Positions 9,383 to 20,547 of a stretch of DNA of 64,000 nt are shown piece after piece (within the stretch, counting starts at the first letter, position 1; every line of letters starts with the position of its first letter). Source of the stretch: Platanthera guangdongensis (taxonomy: Eukaryota > Streptophyta > Magnoliopsida > Asparagales > Orchidaceae); contig CM077150.1 in NCBI GenBank assembly GCA_039583875.1, forward strand, positions 185,818,375-185,882,374, given 5' to 3'. The notes below the pieces were generated by a model. That model was not told the DNA's origin, did not search any database, and saw nothing but the letters and a program-made list of their open reading frames with translations. A program made the translations under genes and the position numbers.

Positions 9383-12300
9383 TGATGCGCTCTCGGCAAG
9401 TGTGTCGATCGCTGTCAAGTAATAAAAGTGAGGAGTTTAATCCCCGGATATTGATCTCACGAGAAGTGCAAGTAGGGAGTGTGATTTCGCTATATGAAAA
9501 AGGGATTGCAGGCGGGAAAGTAACCAAAGGGGGGTTTTTGATTTGGTTTCCTAAGCTTATTGCTAATAAAACTAATGTGGGTCACCGTCACCGCTTCTCT
9601 TTGGTGGATTACTCTAGAGAGTAAAAAGGGAAGATGAATGAGCTAATGAGGGTCGCAATCACCTCTTCGTCTAGCACGCTTCTAGCAATCGCTAGAACGG
9701 CACAATCACAACAAGCGCTGGAAAAACTGAAGCTTAACAACACAAGCAATGATTAAAACATAACAACACATCAACATGCTGAAACCTTAAGCAAAACATT
9801 GTTCTCAAGCAACAATCTCACTATCACAAGTTCAGAATGAAGTGACCACAAGAAGAGGTGGAGAAATACAACCGAGCGCATGAAGGCTTTCCGAGATTCA
9901 CGGCCAGGGTCAAGGGTTGTCAATCCTTGTCCGAGCTCGGTCTTCGGACGTCGTTCGGGAACCAAAAAGGGCTGTCACTTCCTTCGAATATCCTGTCTTC
10001 TTCGTGAATGATCGCTGAGCTAGTTCTGACCGAAGAACTCCACAAGTGCAGCAACAATGAGCTCGAATGGTAGCTTGGAGGTCGGAGAAGATGAAGGTGT
10101 GCGGAGATGCAACTATTGCAAGCTTTTTGAGGAGAAACGATGGCCGGATCAACTCTCCACGGTGGAGAGAGAAAATGGCGGCTGGAGGCGAGTTTTCCCG
10201 CTCGGAGGAGCAGAAATGGCGGGGGAGCGGAGCTGGATCCTTGGAAAGTGGAAATCTGCAACCTAAATAGAAAAGTCAGAAAAAATGTTCACGCACGGTT
10301 TGGCGCACGGCCGTGTGCAAACCGTGCGATATTAACTTTTAGGATAGACACGAGGAAGGAGAAGCGTTGACCCGTGCGTTCTGCCCGTGTGTGAAGGACA
10401 TCGCACGGGTAGCGACAGAGCGCTGGAAAACAGGGACACACATGAAAACTGTGCGTTCTACTCGCGCACGGGCGCTGCCGCCCGTGCGTGAACAAATCGC
10501 ACGATTAGCCACAGAAAGGAACAAACTAGAAAGCTACAGGAAAACCGTGCGTTTCCTTCGTACACGGTTTCGAAGAAACCGTGCGTCAACCGTGCCTGAG
10601 GATCGTCGAACTCAGCTCGACAAAATTCGTCCAGCTGAACAAAACACACGATCTAGTGCAAACCGTGCGCGAAAGAAACGCACGACCGTGCGTTTTCCTT
10701 GAGACAAAATTCCTGCCTTGGGGTAAAACGCACCACCTGCACAACAAAACCAAAGCTGGAGCACAAGCTCCCAGCACCAAATACTACAAAGAAAACACCA
10801 GGAAAGAGCCACGGGGAGCACCATATGCATACCCCCAATAACAGAATGTGCAATTGCACACCCTCGAGCCAAAACAGTGCACAAAATGGTGCATGACCAA
10901 ACGATACAAATATAACCGATATCCAGTTGAAATGCAGTGCACGAGTGAGAAAACCAGCCCAGATGAGTCCAAAAAACCCTATAAATATCAGACTCATCAC
11001 ACCATCAGATTTAAACATTTGCTCGTCCCGAGCAAATCATCCCTCCGTACACTAGAAAATAGCTAGCTGACATAGAGATTTCAAAAATAAGGTAAAGCGA
11101 GAAATCAAATACTCATGGGTTCAAAAAATATATAGATAAACTTTTTAATTATGCTATGAAGTTTATAGATTTCGACAAGTGTAATTAAGTATTGTAACTA
11201 CTCAAAAATAGAATTCTGGAGAATCGTTCGGTCATGCGTAGGATGAAAGTAGGCAGACCACTAAGTTGAGCATTGCCAAAGACCGGTGCTCGGGACCACC
11301 TCCAAAGGAATCCACCAATGCCGGGGACCATACGCTTGCCCGTTCACACTCTCTCCACAACGCTAGTTTGACTCGAGCCCAAATTCGCAGGACTTTAGGA
11401 AGATAATGGGGCTTAGGCGTATACGTAGGTAACGATGCAAAAGGTAAACAATGGCTATGCACATCCCAAATAAGCTCATACAAAAATTCCTCTCGCCAAG
11501 CAATAGATACAGGTGCTCCACACCACCAGATTTGGACTTGACAAACGGGTGCGTGCACCGCCTACCAGCACAAAATCTCAAATGAAATTTTCATTTAAAC
11601 TTTTTTTTCTTTCATACCAAACTACTTTCTTTTTCTCTTTTTCTTTTCTTTTTCAAAAAATTTTATATCACATTCATCCACATAATCATGAATTCTGCAC
11701 CTCACAAACATAAAACAGCACCTCAGCAACATCACCAAATGCAAGAAGTGATATACTAAAAGCTCGAGCTAGGGGCGTGCTACTGGGATAGGCTTTTAGG
11801 CTTTGGTGATCACGGAGTGGGGCTGAATCAACATGAGAGGTAGGCTCAAAATAGGCTAACAAGGATTACGTTAGGACTGGGTACAAGGCTCAACCGGGCC
11901 GAAATGATGGCCTACATCACACTCACGCTTGACTAACCATGTACCAATGCTTCGAGAGTAACTTGGGGCAAGTTCTTAGCCATCGAGAAAGATAATTCTT
12001 CCTCCCAACTCGAGCAATACGAGGCTAGTGGCGGCTACACACATTCCTACACTACCGTTCGATTGCTGCGGATTCCACAGTTTTGAGTAGTACAAACATT
12101 ATTTACAAATGCAGAAAAGCATAAATCTACGAGCATTAAGAAAAATTAAATCTATACTATTTCTACACATCATGAGTCCTCGATTAGGAGCACTACACGA
12201 GTTTCACACTACCCTATCCTAAAATCCTAAGTCAGCATCACTATCTTAAAGTTAACACAAAAGAAATAAATTAAACTTAGGCCGAGTGCGTGCTTAAGTG

Positions 12301-12405
12301 CGCGCTCATGCGGTGTAGGTGCACAATGCTGTCATGATAAAATAAAAACTGAAAATGAAAATATTCTTGTGTTATGCAAGTGCATGTACAAAGGTGACTG
12401 GCGAA
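9383..12405 (-). repeat. 3' LTR of element H
   Basis: The LTR starts TGATGCGCTCTCGGCAAGTG and ends just before a polypyrimidine run (CTTTCCCCC, 12408-12415) that is the PPT on the minus strand. Its inner layout follows that of the element C LTR. For example, CCGTTCACACTCTC near 11341 and the CGAGAGTAACTTGGGGCAAG block near 11950 have counterparts at about 30779 and 31389. Positions 9913-11003 are nearly identical to 21533-22645. The right end is approximate. Reading frames within it are not considered genes. Confidence 0.6.
10270..10700. repeat. Cluster of GC-rich hairpins in the H LTR
   Basis: Several inverted repeats built on CGCACGG/CCGTGCG follow one another. Examples are CGCACGGTTT...AAACCGTGCG near 10282-10318, GCGCACGGGC...GCCCGTGCGT near 10465-10492, and GCACGGTTTC GAA GAAACCGTGC near 10562-10583. 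The second LTR copy has the same cluster at 21900-22330, with further arms such as CGCACGGGC...GCCCGTGCG near 22008. Confidence 0.75.
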
Positions 12406-12479
12406 ACTTTCCCCCAGCAGACTTATACTAAACAATATATTCATGATTTGCAATAAAATTAAAGAAATGAAAGTTGAGG

Positions 12480-12484
12480 GAAGA
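12480..12484. other. Target-site duplication GAAGA, left of element E
   Basis: GAAGA directly precedes the LTR, and the identical GAAGA follows the other LTR at 19463-19467. Confidence 0.9.
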
Positions 12485-12674
12485 TGTACAACCCCGTATT
12501 CACAGGTTTTGGATTTTAAGCTTTTGGAGTGGTTTGAGCTCTTGGTGGCAAATTTTGGCCTAGCCCTTGGAATATACTAGTAGGGAGAGGAAATATTTGC
12601 CTCCCCCCAGTGGCCCTCTTTTGGGGGGCGGGTGCGACAAGTTGGCTAGCACCCGCCCCGTCCTGATAAGTGCG

Positions 12675-13410
12675 AGGTGGGAGCGGCGAGACCGGTCGGG
12701 GGCCGGGGTCTCGCCCCTGCCCTCTCCTGCTTAGCGGCCTGGCGGGGCGAGACCGGCCGGGGGTCGGGGTCTCACCCCTGCCCCTTCCTGCCTGGCGGCC
12801 CGACGGGGTGAGACCGGCCGGGGGCCGGGGACTCGCCCCTGCCCTTTCCTGCCTGACGGCCTGGCGGCCTGGCGGGGCGAGACCGGCCGGGGGCCGAGGT
12901 CTCGCCCCTTCCCTCTCCTGCTTGGCGGCCTGGCGGGGCGAGACCGGCCGGGGGCCGGGGTCTCGTCCCTGCCCTCTCCTGCTTGGCGGCCTGGCGGGGC
13001 GAGACCGGCCGGGGGTTTGGGTCTCGCCCCTGCCCCTTCCTGCCTGGCGGCCTGGCGGCCTGGCGGGGCGAGACCGATCGGGGGCCGGGTTCTCGCCCCT
13101 GCCCCTTCCTTCCTGGCGGCCTGGTGGGGCGAGACCGGCCGGGGGCCGGGGTCTCGCCCCTGCCCTCTCCTGCTTGGCGGCCTGGCGGGCGAGACCGGTC
13201 GGGGGCCGGGGTCTCACCCCCGCCCCTTCCTGCCTGGCGGCCTGGCGGGGCGAGACCGGCCGGGGGCCGGGGTCTCGCCCCTGCCCTCTCCTGCTTGGCG
13301 GCCTGGCGGGGCGAGACCGGCCGGGGCTCGGGGTCTCGCCCCTGCCCCTTCTTGCCTGGCGGCCTGGCGGGGTGAGATCGGCCATAGTCCGGGGTCTCGC
13401 CCTTGCCCCC
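12675..13410. repeat. ~61-bp GC-rich tandem repeat in the E 5' LTR
   Basis: About twelve units are seen, each with an inverted repeat GGCGAGACC...GGTCTCGCC around GGCCGGGGGCC. The long open frames on both strands here (Pro/Arg/Gly-rich, up to 289 codons) are artefacts of the repeat. The 3' LTR carries about ten units (18370-19015). Confidence 0.85.
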
Positions 13411-13548
13411 CTGTTTTTACCGTCTTGCCCTCGGGGGGGGGGGGGGGGGATTATCCCTTTACCCCCCGGCGTGGCTGTTTTCTATTGACACAAAGTCTTT
13501 TAGCCCTTGGGGCATTTCGGTCATTTTGGTGCATGAGATTTTGAAAAC

Positions 13549-13557
13549 TATAAATAG
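13549..13557 (+). promoter_or_regulatory. TATA box of the E 5' LTR
   Basis: TATAAATAG lies after the GC-rich array and the G run, with its counterpart at 19197-19205 in the 3' LTR. It marks the probable U3/R boundary. Confidence 0.65.
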
Positions 13558-13817
13558 ATCCTTAGGGGTGTCTTGAAGAGCATCACTTATTCACTCTCTC
13601 TTCATCCTTCAAGGCACCCTAGATCAAGCATTGGCTAGGGAGGGGGAGACCTCAAAGGTCTTCCGGGTGTGAGGTGTGACCTCCGCGCTAGAGCCGAGGG
13701 TCTGTTTCTAGCTTCTTGATCTTTGGTCTGTGACGTTCCTCCGGGTGTAGTAGGTGTGAGGTCACCCCTTTCTAGGGACCCCGAACTCCACAGAGGTTAA
13801 TTTTGGCTTCAACACTT

Positions 13818-13834
13818 TGGTGCGGTGAGCGTGG
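13818..13834 (+). other. PBS-like site of element E
   Basis: TGGTGCGGTGAGCGTGG begins three bases after the 5' LTR, where a primer-binding site is expected. I cannot assign the tRNA. Confidence 0.35.
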
Positions 13835-14079
13835 AGAGTGACCAGCATAGAAGATCTCGGGAGAGTGTCATGACTGGAGGTCAGGGAGGTAGTGATGATC
13901 TCGGCGAGCTCCCCAGCTCAGGACCCTTTGGGGGGAGGCAAGATTTCGTGGCCTCCATTCAAGGCATCATGGAGATACTGCGAAGTATCGCACCTCAGGG
14001 TGACAGATCTACCCCAACCCCCCAGGAGCTAGCAACCCCCCTCTCGACGAGTCGACTCCCAGGGACCTATGCGAGATGA
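13825..14079 (+). pseudogene. gag: Gag N-terminal fragment of element E
   Basis: This is a frame of 84 codons (MSVESDQHRRSRESVMTGGQ) with a low-complexity, proline- and serine-rich sequence. It stops at 14079 and is out of frame with the capsid part that begins before 14229. The position suggests that it is the disordered Gag N-terminus separated by a frameshift. No domain supports this by itself. Confidence 0.4.
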
Positions 14080-14228
14080 CCCCAGCGGGGGGAGAAGGAA
14101 GTGCACCAGGAAGAAGGCCAGGGAAGGAGAGGATGGGAGATGGAGTCGAGCGAGACCTCACCGGCCGGGAGTTGTTCTCCAGCCCGGCGAGTGCCAACCT
14201 CCCAGGCGAGTAGGTCACACGAGTAGAG

Positions 14229-15134
14229 GTGGCGAGACCACCCCTTAGGGGGTCACCCTTCAGCGAACTGATCATCTCAGCTCCCGTTCCCGACGGGTTC
14301 AGAGAGCCAGACATGACTTACTATACCGAGAAGGATGATCCCGTCCAGCATCTGCAGTGGCTCGAGGATGCCGTCTCCATCAGGCCGATGATGGATGCCT
14401 TCAAGTGTCGCCTCTTTGCGATCACGTTGAAGGAGAAGGCAAGAGACTGGTTCCATCAACTCCCTCCGAGGTCGATCTATGGGTTCGAGGACTTGAGCCG
14501 GAGCTTTCAGCTTCGCTTCTCCACCTCCAAGAAGCGGAAGAGGAGTCCTGAGTCCATCTTCCTGATAAGGCAGGGGGCCGAGGAGTCGCTGACCCGTTAC
14601 GTAGACAGGTTCCAAGAGAAGATCCTGGAGGTCCAAGAGATGCCCGGGTATGCCCTCCAGATGGCATTCACGGTGGGGTTGCGCAAGCGGTTCTTCATGA
14701 TGAGCCTGACTCGAAAGGCCCCCCTTTCTTTTGAGGAGTTGATGGAAAGGGCGGCTGAGGAGATAGCCATGGAGGCGGCCAACCCGGCATTTGTCAAGAA
14801 GTTGGCAAAGCTAACAGAGATGGAGGCAAAGGAGCAAGCTGGCTCGAGACCTCAGGAAGGAAGAAGGAGAGAGGAGCGGAGAGCTCAGGAGGGTCCAGAA
14901 CCAGGTTGGAGGCAGCAGGGAGGACCCGTTCAGGGCCCGGGAAGAGGTTACGTCCAAGATGGGGGAAACTTCCATGGGGGCCAAGGGAGGTTCAACTTCC
15001 AGAGGCAAGCCCCTAGGCAGCTCCTACCCCCACCGCAACAAGCGATGGAGATTGGTCGAAGGGAGAGGAGGAACCACCAGGGAAGGAGAAGGGTCAGGGT
15101 AGGGTTACCGTACTGTGACTTCCACCAGGAGTAG
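14229..15134 (+). CDS. gag: Gag of element E (capsid part)
   Basis: This frame carries the retrotransposon gag domain of the Tat lineage: DPVQHLQWLEDAV, FAITLKEKARDWFHQLP, LSRSFQLRFSTSKK, and SLTRYVDRFQEKI. A basic, glutamine- and glycine-rich tail follows (15000-15100). It ends with a TAG at 15132-15134 inside a CCHC-like knuckle: YCDFHQE, the stop, then GHATTTCPEF in the same frame. The true start is uncertain because coding similarity begins before the ATG at 14229. Gag is the only structural protein this element could supply. Confidence 0.8.
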   Translation: MARPPLRGSPFSELIISAPVPDGFREPDMTYYTEKDDPVQHLQWLEDAVSIRPMMDAFKCRLFAITLKEKARDWFHQLPPRSIYGFEDLSRSFQLRFSTSKKRKRSPESIFLIRQGAEESLTRYVDRFQEKILEVQEMPGYALQMAFTVGLRKRFFMMSLTRKAPLSFEELMERAAEEIAMEAANPAFVKKLAKLTEMEAKEQAGSRPQEGRRREERRAQEGPEPGWRQQGGPVQGPGRGYVQDGGNFHGGQGRFNFQRQAPRQLLPPPQQAMEIGRRERRNHQGRRRVRVGLPYCDFHQE

Positions 15135-15170
15135 GGGCACGCCACAACTACCTGCCCCGAGTTCCTGGAA

Positions 15171-15983
15171 GTGAGGGGGCGAGAGGCCCTGCCCAGCCAC
15201 AGCCACCAGTGCGGGTTAAAGAGGTTCTGCCCAGAGAAGGGGGGAGATGATGTGTGTGAGGACCGGGTCGATGTCGGACCCCGAGGCGGTATAGCGGTGA
15301 TCCATGGTGGAGTGGGGATCGAGGCCACTCGGAAGGCAAGCCTCCATGTTATGTACCGACGGAGCGTCGCCTCAACATCCCAGACACCGCCCCGGGAGGA
15401 GAAGATCACCTTCTCGGTGAAGGACCTGTCGGATCATGAGGATCCGTTTTGCGATGCGCTGGTCATCCAGACGGCCATCGAGGGCTACACCATATCCCGA
15501 ATCTTGGTTGACAACGGAAGCTCCGTCAACGTCGTTTTCAAGAAGGCGTTTGACGAGATGAAGGTAGAGCCAAGGAGGGTGTTGGCCTCGGACGGACCCC
15601 TGTTCGGATTTTCAGGAGAAAGGAAGGAGGTCGAAGGTGGAGTAGGACTCCAAGTAAAGTTGGGAGGGGCTTCAAGGAACTGTCGGTTCGTCATTGTTGA
15701 CGCTCCAAGCAGCTACAACGCCATCTTCGGAAGGCCCCTCATCAGCGCCTTCCGTTGCGTGCCATCTTCCTTCCACCAATGCCTCAAGTTCAGCTCCAGA
15801 GGGATCCAGGTCAGAGTCAAGGGAGACTCTAGGATGACAAGGCAGTGCTACGTCACGGCCGTCAACACCATCTCTTGGTTGGCCAAGGCAGAGGAGATGG
15901 AGAAGGTCATGGAGAGCTTGAGCAAGATGGAAGTGCCCGAGGAGAAGGAAGCGAAAGACGACCATCATGCCCAGGCCCCCTGA
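15171..15983 (+). CDS. Aspartic protease region of element E
   Basis: This continues the Gag frame after the single TAG. The retropepsin core is ITFSVKDLSDHEDPFCDALV, the active site ILVDNGSSVNVVF (DNG rather than DTG, a variant I associate with the Tat lineage) and YNAIFGRPLISAF. The protein ends at a stop after about 100 residues of charged sequence (MEKVMESLSKMEVPEEKEA). No RT follows; the next feature is the tandem array. In a full-length Tat element Pol would continue here, so pol has been deleted or replaced. Confidence 0.78.
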   Translation: MRGREALPSHSHQCGLKRFCPEKGGDDVCEDRVDVGPRGGIAVIHGGVGIEATRKASLHVMYRRSVASTSQTPPREEKITFSVKDLSDHEDPFCDALVIQTAIEGYTISRILVDNGSSVNVVFKKAFDEMKVEPRRVLASDGPLFGFSGERKEVEGGVGLQVKLGGASRNCRFVIVDAPSSYNAIFGRPLISAFRCVPSSFHQCLKFSSRGIQVRVKGDSRMTRQCYVTAVNTISWLAKAEEMEKVMESLSKMEVPEEKEAKDDHHAQAP

Positions 15984-16141
15984 GGGTGCCTTGCCTTGCG
16001 GTAGTTTTTTCCTTTTTCTTGTCTTGTAACAAGTGCTACCCCTGACCAGCTGAGTCAGGGGACCATGTAACTCATATTTTTCCCCGTTTGAGGATGTAGG
16101 ATTTGGTGAGGTTTGATTGAGATGACTAATCCTTTTGCTCC

Positions 16142-17838
16142 TGAGATGGTCCCGCTGTCTAGGCTCTCACTAGCTGGGCAGGGCCGGTGGTACCTCTCAT
16201 GGATGCCTAGTTGTCTCACCTCGAGATGAATTTCGCTGCCAGGCTCTCACTAGCTGGCAGGGCAGGTTGATCTCTCGGAGGGTGGGGTAAGGTCTCACCT
16301 CGAGATGGATTCCGCTGTCAGGCTCTCACTAGATGGTAGGGCAGGTTGATCGCTCGGAGGGTGGGGTAGGTCTCACCTCGAGATGGATTCCGCTGCCAGG
16401 CTCTCACTAGCTGGCAGGGCAGGTTGATCTCTCGGGGGGTGGGGTAGGTCTCACTTCGAGATGGATTCCGCTGCTAGGCTCTCACTAGCTGGCAGGGCAG
16501 GTTGATCTCTCAGAGGGTGGGGTAGGTCTCACCTCGAGATGGATTCCGCTGCCAGACTCTCACTAGCTGGCAGGGCAGGTAGATCTCTCAGAGGGTGGGG
16601 TAGGTCTCACCTCGAGATGGATTCCGCTGCCAGGCTCTCACTAGCTGACAGGGCAGGTTGATCTCTCGGAGGGTGGAAAGGTCTCACCTCGAGATGGATT
16701 CCGCTGTCAGGCTCTCATCTAGCTGGCAGAGCATGTTGATATCTCGGAGGGTGGGGTAGATCTCACCTCGAGATGGATTCTACTGCCAGGCTCTCACCTA
16801 GCTGGCGGGGCAGGTTGATCTCTCGGAGGGTTGGGTAGGTCTCACCTCGAGATGTATTCCGCTGCCAGGCTCTCACTAGCTGGCAGGGCAGGTTGATCTC
16901 TCGAAGGGTGGAGAGGTCTCACCTCGAGATGGATTCCGCTGTCAGGCTCTCATCTAGCTGGCAGAGCAGGTTGATCTCTCGGAGGGTGGGGTAGGTCTCA
17001 CCTCGAGATGGATTCCGCTGCCAGGCTATCATCTAGCTGGTAGGGCAGGTTGATCTCTCGGAGGGTGGGGTAGGTCTCACCTCGAGATGGATTCCGCTGT
17101 CAAGCTCTCATCTAGCTGGCAGGGCAGGTTGATCTCTCAGAGGGTGGGGTAGATCTCACCTCGAGATGGATTCCGCTGCCAGGCTCTCACCTAGCTGGCG
17201 GGGCAGGTTGATCTCTCGGAGGGTGGGGTAGGTCTCACCTCGAGATGGATTCCGCTGTCAGGCTCTCACCTAGCTGGCATGACAGGTTGATCTCTCGGAG
17301 GGTTGGGTAGGTCTCACCTCGAGATGGATTCCGCCGCCAGGCTCTCACCTAACTGACAGGGCAGGTTGATCTCTCGGAGAGTGGGTAGGTCTCACCTCGA
17401 GATGGATTCCACTGCCAGGCTCTCACCTAGCTGGCAGGGCAGGTTGATCTCTCGGAGGGTGGGGTAGGTCTCATCTTGAGATGGATTCCGCTGTCAGGCT
17501 CTCACCTAGCTGGCAGGGCAGGTTGATCTCTCGGAGGGTGGGGTAGGTCTCACCTCGAGATGGATTCCGCTGCCAGGCTCTCACCTAGCTGGTAGAGCAG
17601 GTTGATCTCTCGGCGGGTGGGGTAGGTCTCACCTCGAGATGGATTCCGCTGTCAGGCTCTCACCTAGCTGACAGGGCAGGTTGATCTCTCGGAGGGTGGG
17701 GTAGGTCTCACCTCGAGATGGATTTCGCTGTCAGGCTCTCACCTAGCTAGCAGGGCAGGTTGATCTCTCGGAGGGTGGGTAGGTCTCACCTCGAGATGGA
17801 TTCCGCTGACAGGCTCTCATCTAGCTGGCAGGGCAGGC
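16142..17838. repeat. ~78-bp tandem repeat array, about 21 copies, in element E
   Basis: The unit contains GATGGATTCCGCTGCCAGG, CTCTCACTAGCTGGCAGGGC and AGGTTGATCTCTCGGAGGGT. I count about 21 occurrences of the GATGGATTCCGCTG segment or variants. GCCAGGCTCTCACTAGCTGGC can fold on itself. The array fills the space between protease and the 3' LTR where pol would be. Confidence 0.92.
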
Positions 17839-18090
17839 ATGCCTCTCGTGGATGTCCAGTGTCTTTTACCCGGAGGGGGTCTCGCCACCCAGGCTCCCAT
17901 CAGCTGGCATGGCAGGTTGATCCCTCCGGAGGGTGAAGTATTTTTTACCTGGAGGGGGTCTCGCCACCCAGGCTCCCATAGCTGGCATGACAGGTTGACC
18001 CCTCCGGGGGTGAAGTATTTTTTACCCGGAGGGGTTTCGTCACCCATGCTCCCATCAGCTGGCTTGACAGGTTGACCCCCCCCCCGGAAA
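17839..18090. repeat. Second, ~72-bp repeat array in element E
   Basis: Three to four copies of a related but distinct unit (CCGGAGGGGGTCTCGCCACC, CAGGCTCCCATCAGCTGGC) adjoin the first array. They appear to be a diverged, rearranged derivative of it. Confidence 0.75.
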
Positions 18091-18150
18091 GGCGCGCAAG
18101 AAAATTACACTCAGCGAATACGTTGGGCTGAACGTTTCTTTCCGAGTTTG

Positions 18151-18164
18151 TGTCAACCTCAAAA
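18151..18164 (+). other. Polypurine tract of element E
   Basis: AAAAAGAGCGGGGA precedes the 3' LTR by 3 bp. It is the same tract as in element F. Confidence 0.8.
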
Positions 18165-18167
18165 AGA

Positions 18168-19042
18168 GCGGGGATTGTGTACAACCCCGTATTCGCAAGT
18201 TTTGGATTTTAAGCTTTTGGAGTGGTTTGAGCTCTTGGTGGCCAATTTTGGCCTAGCCCTTGGAATATACTAGTAGGGGGAGGAAAAATCTGCCTCCCCC
18301 CAGTGGCCCTCTTTTGGGGGGGCGGGTGCGACAAGTTGGCTAGCACCCGCCCCGTCCTGATAAGTGCGAGGTGGGAGCGGCGAGACCGGTCGAGGGCCGG
18401 GGTCTCGCCCCTGCCCTGTCCTGCTTAGCGGCCTGGCGGGGCGAGACCGGCCGGCGGTCGGGGTCTCACCCCTGCCCCTTCCTGCCTGGCGGCCCGGCGG
18501 GGTGAGACCGGTCGGGGGCTGGGGACTCACCCCTACCCTTTCCTGCCTGGCGGCCTGGCGGGGCGAGACCGGCCGGGGGTCGGGGTCTCGCCCCTGCCCT
18601 CTCCTGCTTGGCGGCCTGGTGGGGCGAGACCGGCCGGGGGCCAGGGTCTCGCCCCTGCCCCTTCCTGCCTGGCGGGGTGAGACCGGCCGTGGGCCGAGGT
18701 CTCGCCCCTGCCCCTTCCTGCCTGGCGGCCTGGCGGGGCGAGACTGGCCGGGGGCCGGGGTCTCGCCCCTGCCCTCTCCTGCCTGGCAGCCTGGCGGGGC
18801 GAGACCGGTCGGGGGCCGGGGACTCACCCCCGCCCCTTCCTGCCTGGCGGCCTGGCGGGGCGCGACCGGCCGGGGGCCGGGGTCTCGCCCCTGCCCTCTC
18901 CTGCTTGGCGGCCTGGCGGGGCGAGACCGGCCGGGGCCTGGGGTCTCGCCCTTGCCCCTTCTTGCCTGGCGGCTTGGCGGGGGGAGACCGGCCAGAGGCC
19001 GGGGTCTCTCCCTTGCCCCCACTGCTTTTACCGTCTTGCCCT

Positions 19043-19091
<49 letters not shown>

Positions 19092-19462
19092 GGGGGAATT
19101 ACCCCTTTACCCCCCGGCGTGGTTGTTTTCTATTGGCCCAAAGTCTTTTGGCCCTTGGGGCATTTCAGTCATTTTGGTACATGAGATTTGGAAAACTATA
19201 AATAGACCCTTAGGGGTGCCTTGGAGAGCATTACTTCTTCACTCTCTCTTCATCCTTCAAGGCACCATAGCTCAAGCATTGGCTAGCGAGGGGGAGACCT
19301 CAAAGGTTTTCCGGGTGTGAGGTGGGACCTCCGCGCTAGAGCCGAGGGTCTGTTTCTAGATTCTTGATCTTTGGTCCGTGACGTTCCTCCGGGTATAGTA
19401 GGTGTGAGGTCACCCCTATTTAGGGACCCCGAGCTCCACAAAGGTCAATTTTGGCTTCAACA
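18168..19462 (+). repeat. 3' LTR of element E
   Basis: The 1295-bp copy of the LTR runs from TGTACAACCCCG to TTGGCTTCAACA. It has about ten instead of twelve GC-rich units and a G run of 47 nt (19044-19090) where the 5' LTR has 17. Confidence 0.92.
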
Positions 19463-20013
19463 GAAGAGGTTACCTCATGCTCAGCAAATGAACATACCAG
19501 AAGATTGACGTTAAACTTCAGCAATATACCCATGGCCCAAACAAATTCCACCTACAAAATAGAATATCTCAACCACAAAAAGCTAAACACAATTAAGCAC
19601 AACAACTAAATTGCACACATTTAAAGCAAGCAACAGCAGCATTGTGTCGTCTCACATAAGCCCTTTTCTTTATCGTCATTAAGGTGGACCAAATTCCTAT
19701 ATTAACACTTATATAGATAATGTTCAAAAGCAAGAGTTCAGAATGCATGAAAAATTCCAAAGTTACAGTATGAAGATAAATAAAACAAGCAACAGAAAGA
19801 AAGGGGGCCTCGAAGATCCTTCACTCTTTAGCTGAACGCTGACTTGTGGTAGATCCCCCCAGTCACGCGAGATGAGGACGAGGTGATGGCTTTAGGGCCC
19901 AGGGAAGACGAGTCTCCCCTACCCCAAGCCTCGTCCTTCTCGCGTCGGCGGGCAAAATCTGAAGCCTTGCGTATAAGAAGTTCTTTTCTTTTCAAATTAA
20001 CATATGAGGATCG
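19463..20013. other. Element H internal sequence right of E
   Basis: The TSD GAAGA is followed by AT-rich DNA without motifs. From about 19800 to 20013 the minus strand reads LKRKELLIRKASDFARRREK in frame with the protease remnant after a stop. It looks like a Pol-linker or Gag-tail remnant. No RT is present. Confidence 0.4.
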
Positions 20014-20547
20014 CTAGGGTGTTATATCCACCCCAATCAAATCAGCAATATGCCTATCTTTATCATCGGGCGACATCCTTTCCTCACCCACGGCGGGTGA
20101 AAGATCAGCCCAAGTCACCTGTTTAACAGTTTTACAACATTCATTAAGCTTAATCAAAGTTTTTAAATCTGTTTCCTGCACGCTCCCAATAGTCGTGCAC
20201 AACCCCCGTTCCTTTTCTTCAGCAACTTGTTTCACGTCAAACAATTCCTCCTTTGCTTCTCCGTTCACAATCATCAGCACGTCATTTACTTGCACATCTC
20301 GGTCTTGCTTATTCATCACAACATCTGTCTCATCAGCTCTAGATATATCATTAGATAATAAAACATTTAATTCCAGCAGTTTTTTAGATTCACTCGGGAT
20401 TATAGTGGGAAGTGATGGCGATAGCGGCAAATCAACCTTGGAAGCCAAGGTGATGTTGCATGCATTAAAGCACAGCGTCGCTTCACTGGCTTTCAGGAAT
20501 GGAACCCCAAGAATAGGATTTGAATTATTTCCTATGGGTCCCAACAC
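20014..20547 (-). pseudogene. Protease C-terminal part and linker of element H
   Basis: The minus-strand frame starts with MLGPIGNNSNPILGVPFLKA, in which PILGVPFLKA is the C-terminal protease block (ILGRPFL in relatives). A charged linker without a known domain follows. It lies one frame away from 20532-21533, so a frameshift separates the two halves of the protease. Stops and the absence of RT make it non-functional. Confidence 0.6.

Larger units (their letters stand above)
12485..13814 (+). repeat. 5' LTR of element E
   Basis: The 1330-bp LTR contains the GC-rich tandem array, a 17-nt G run, a TATA box and the R-U5 part ending TTTTGGCTTCAACA. It matches the 3' LTR over its whole length apart from repeat copy number, the length of the G run and scattered substitutions. 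Confidence 0.92.
12485..19462 (+). mobile_element. Non-autonomous Tat-type Ty3/gypsy element E, complete
   Basis: The element is bounded by LTRs 12485-13814 and 18168-19462 (both TGTACAACCCCG to TTGGCTTCAACA) and flanked by the 5-bp duplication GAAGA (12480-12484 and 19463-19467). Inside are a PBS-like site, gag and protease, a long 78-bp tandem array and a polypurine tract. There is no RT, RNase H or integrase, so it fits the class of non-autonomous elements that keep gag (TR-GAG type) and must have relied on enzymes from full-length relatives such as F. It is inserted in element H. Confidence 0.9.

Noticed and set aside
12516..13544. Long Pro/Arg/Gly-rich open frames on both strands (up to 289 codons), repeated at 18270-19320
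   Set aside because: They follow the 61-bp GC-rich LTR repeat, whose composition lacks stop codons. There is no domain, and they overlap in several frames.
16142..18090. Regular repeat spacing that could suggest a CRISPR array
   Set aside because: The repeats are direct tandems without unique spacers, inside a plant retrotransposon, with no cas genes.
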